DNA from: Duganella sacchari | GTDB lineage: Bacteria > Pseudomonadota > Gammaproteobacteria > Burkholderiales > Burkholderiaceae_D | NCBI RefSeq assembly: GCF_900143065.1 | Contig: NZ_FRCX01000001.1 | Location: 496,001 to 560,000 of the forward strand | DNA: 64,000 bases | Direction: 5' to 3' | Shown: one piece after another, positions 63,967 through 64,000 of the stretch | Layout of the letters: each line of letters begins with the position of its first letter | How positions within the stretch are numbered: position 1 is the stretch's first letter | Program-made: the position numbers and the translations under genes | The notes under the pieces: generated by a model | The model's input: only the letters and a program-made list of their open reading frames with translations | Databases searched by the model: none | What the model was told of the DNA's origin: nothing

Positions 63967-64000
63967 AAAAGCCCACACCTGTGTCCCCAGCTAAAGCGCT

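Overview
The window looks like a chromosomal segment of a high-GC betaproteobacterium of the family Oxalobacteraceae (Massilia / Duganella / Janthinobacterium type). This is inferred from gene orders that I recognise as Burkholderiales-like (leuC-ecn-leuD-leuB-asd-fimV-truA-trpF-trpB-trpA-accD-folC-SPOR-cvpA-purF and rpsF-priB-rpsR-rplI-dnaB), from protein style and from base composition. I saw no rRNA or tRNA genes, no insertion sequences and no CRISPR array.

Region 1 (1-7.4 kb, minus strand) is an operon behind a cobalamin riboswitch: an ExbB/TolQ-like protein, a small DUF2149 protein with an ExbD-like layout, a CobN-like chelatase apparently tethered in the periplasm by a membrane segment at each end, and a TonB-dependent receptor. 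It resembles the Bacteroidetes HmuS/U/V heme modules but is wired to vitamin B12. Region 2 (7.4-10.1 kb) is a copper pair, copA-cueR, with a 19-bp-spacer MerR-type promoter.

Region 3 (10.1-32.5 kb) is the most unusual block. Transcribed leftwards are a GAF/HD-GYP protein, a CHASE2 adenylate cyclase, a giant TpsA exoprotein, its TpsB transporter, a second giant TpsA and a FecR-domain protein. Both TpsA proteins end in the same hexapeptide, KKMYCN. Transcribed rightwards are a metallo-beta-lactamase-fold hydrolase and a GAF-PilB/GspE fusion ATPase. Together these look like a second-messenger-controlled surface-adhesion or secretion locus.

Region 4 (32.4-35.9 kb) is accessory: a truncated CphA-N-domain-like gene, an acetyltransferase, a phosphoesterase, a VapC toxin remnant and three uncharacterised proteins. 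Region 5 (35.9-40.6 kb) holds a Pit/DUF47 phosphate pair, dnaB and the S6-PriB-S18-L9 cluster, where priB appears to start at CTG. Region 6 (40.8-49.2 kb) holds lexA behind two SOS boxes, a Cys/Met PLP enzyme, purF, cvpA, a SPOR protein, folC and accD.

Region 7 (49.3-60.9 kb) is amino-acid biosynthesis (trpA, trpB, trpF, asd, leuB, leuD, leuC) with truA, fimV and an entericidin. A BrnT/BrnA toxin-antitoxin cassette sits between accD and trpA. Region 8 (61-64 kb) is cheZ-cheA, with a CheA that seems to lack the P2 domain. Only one stretch over 300 bp lacks a gene (6999-7438); it is filled by the riboswitch and leader hairpins.
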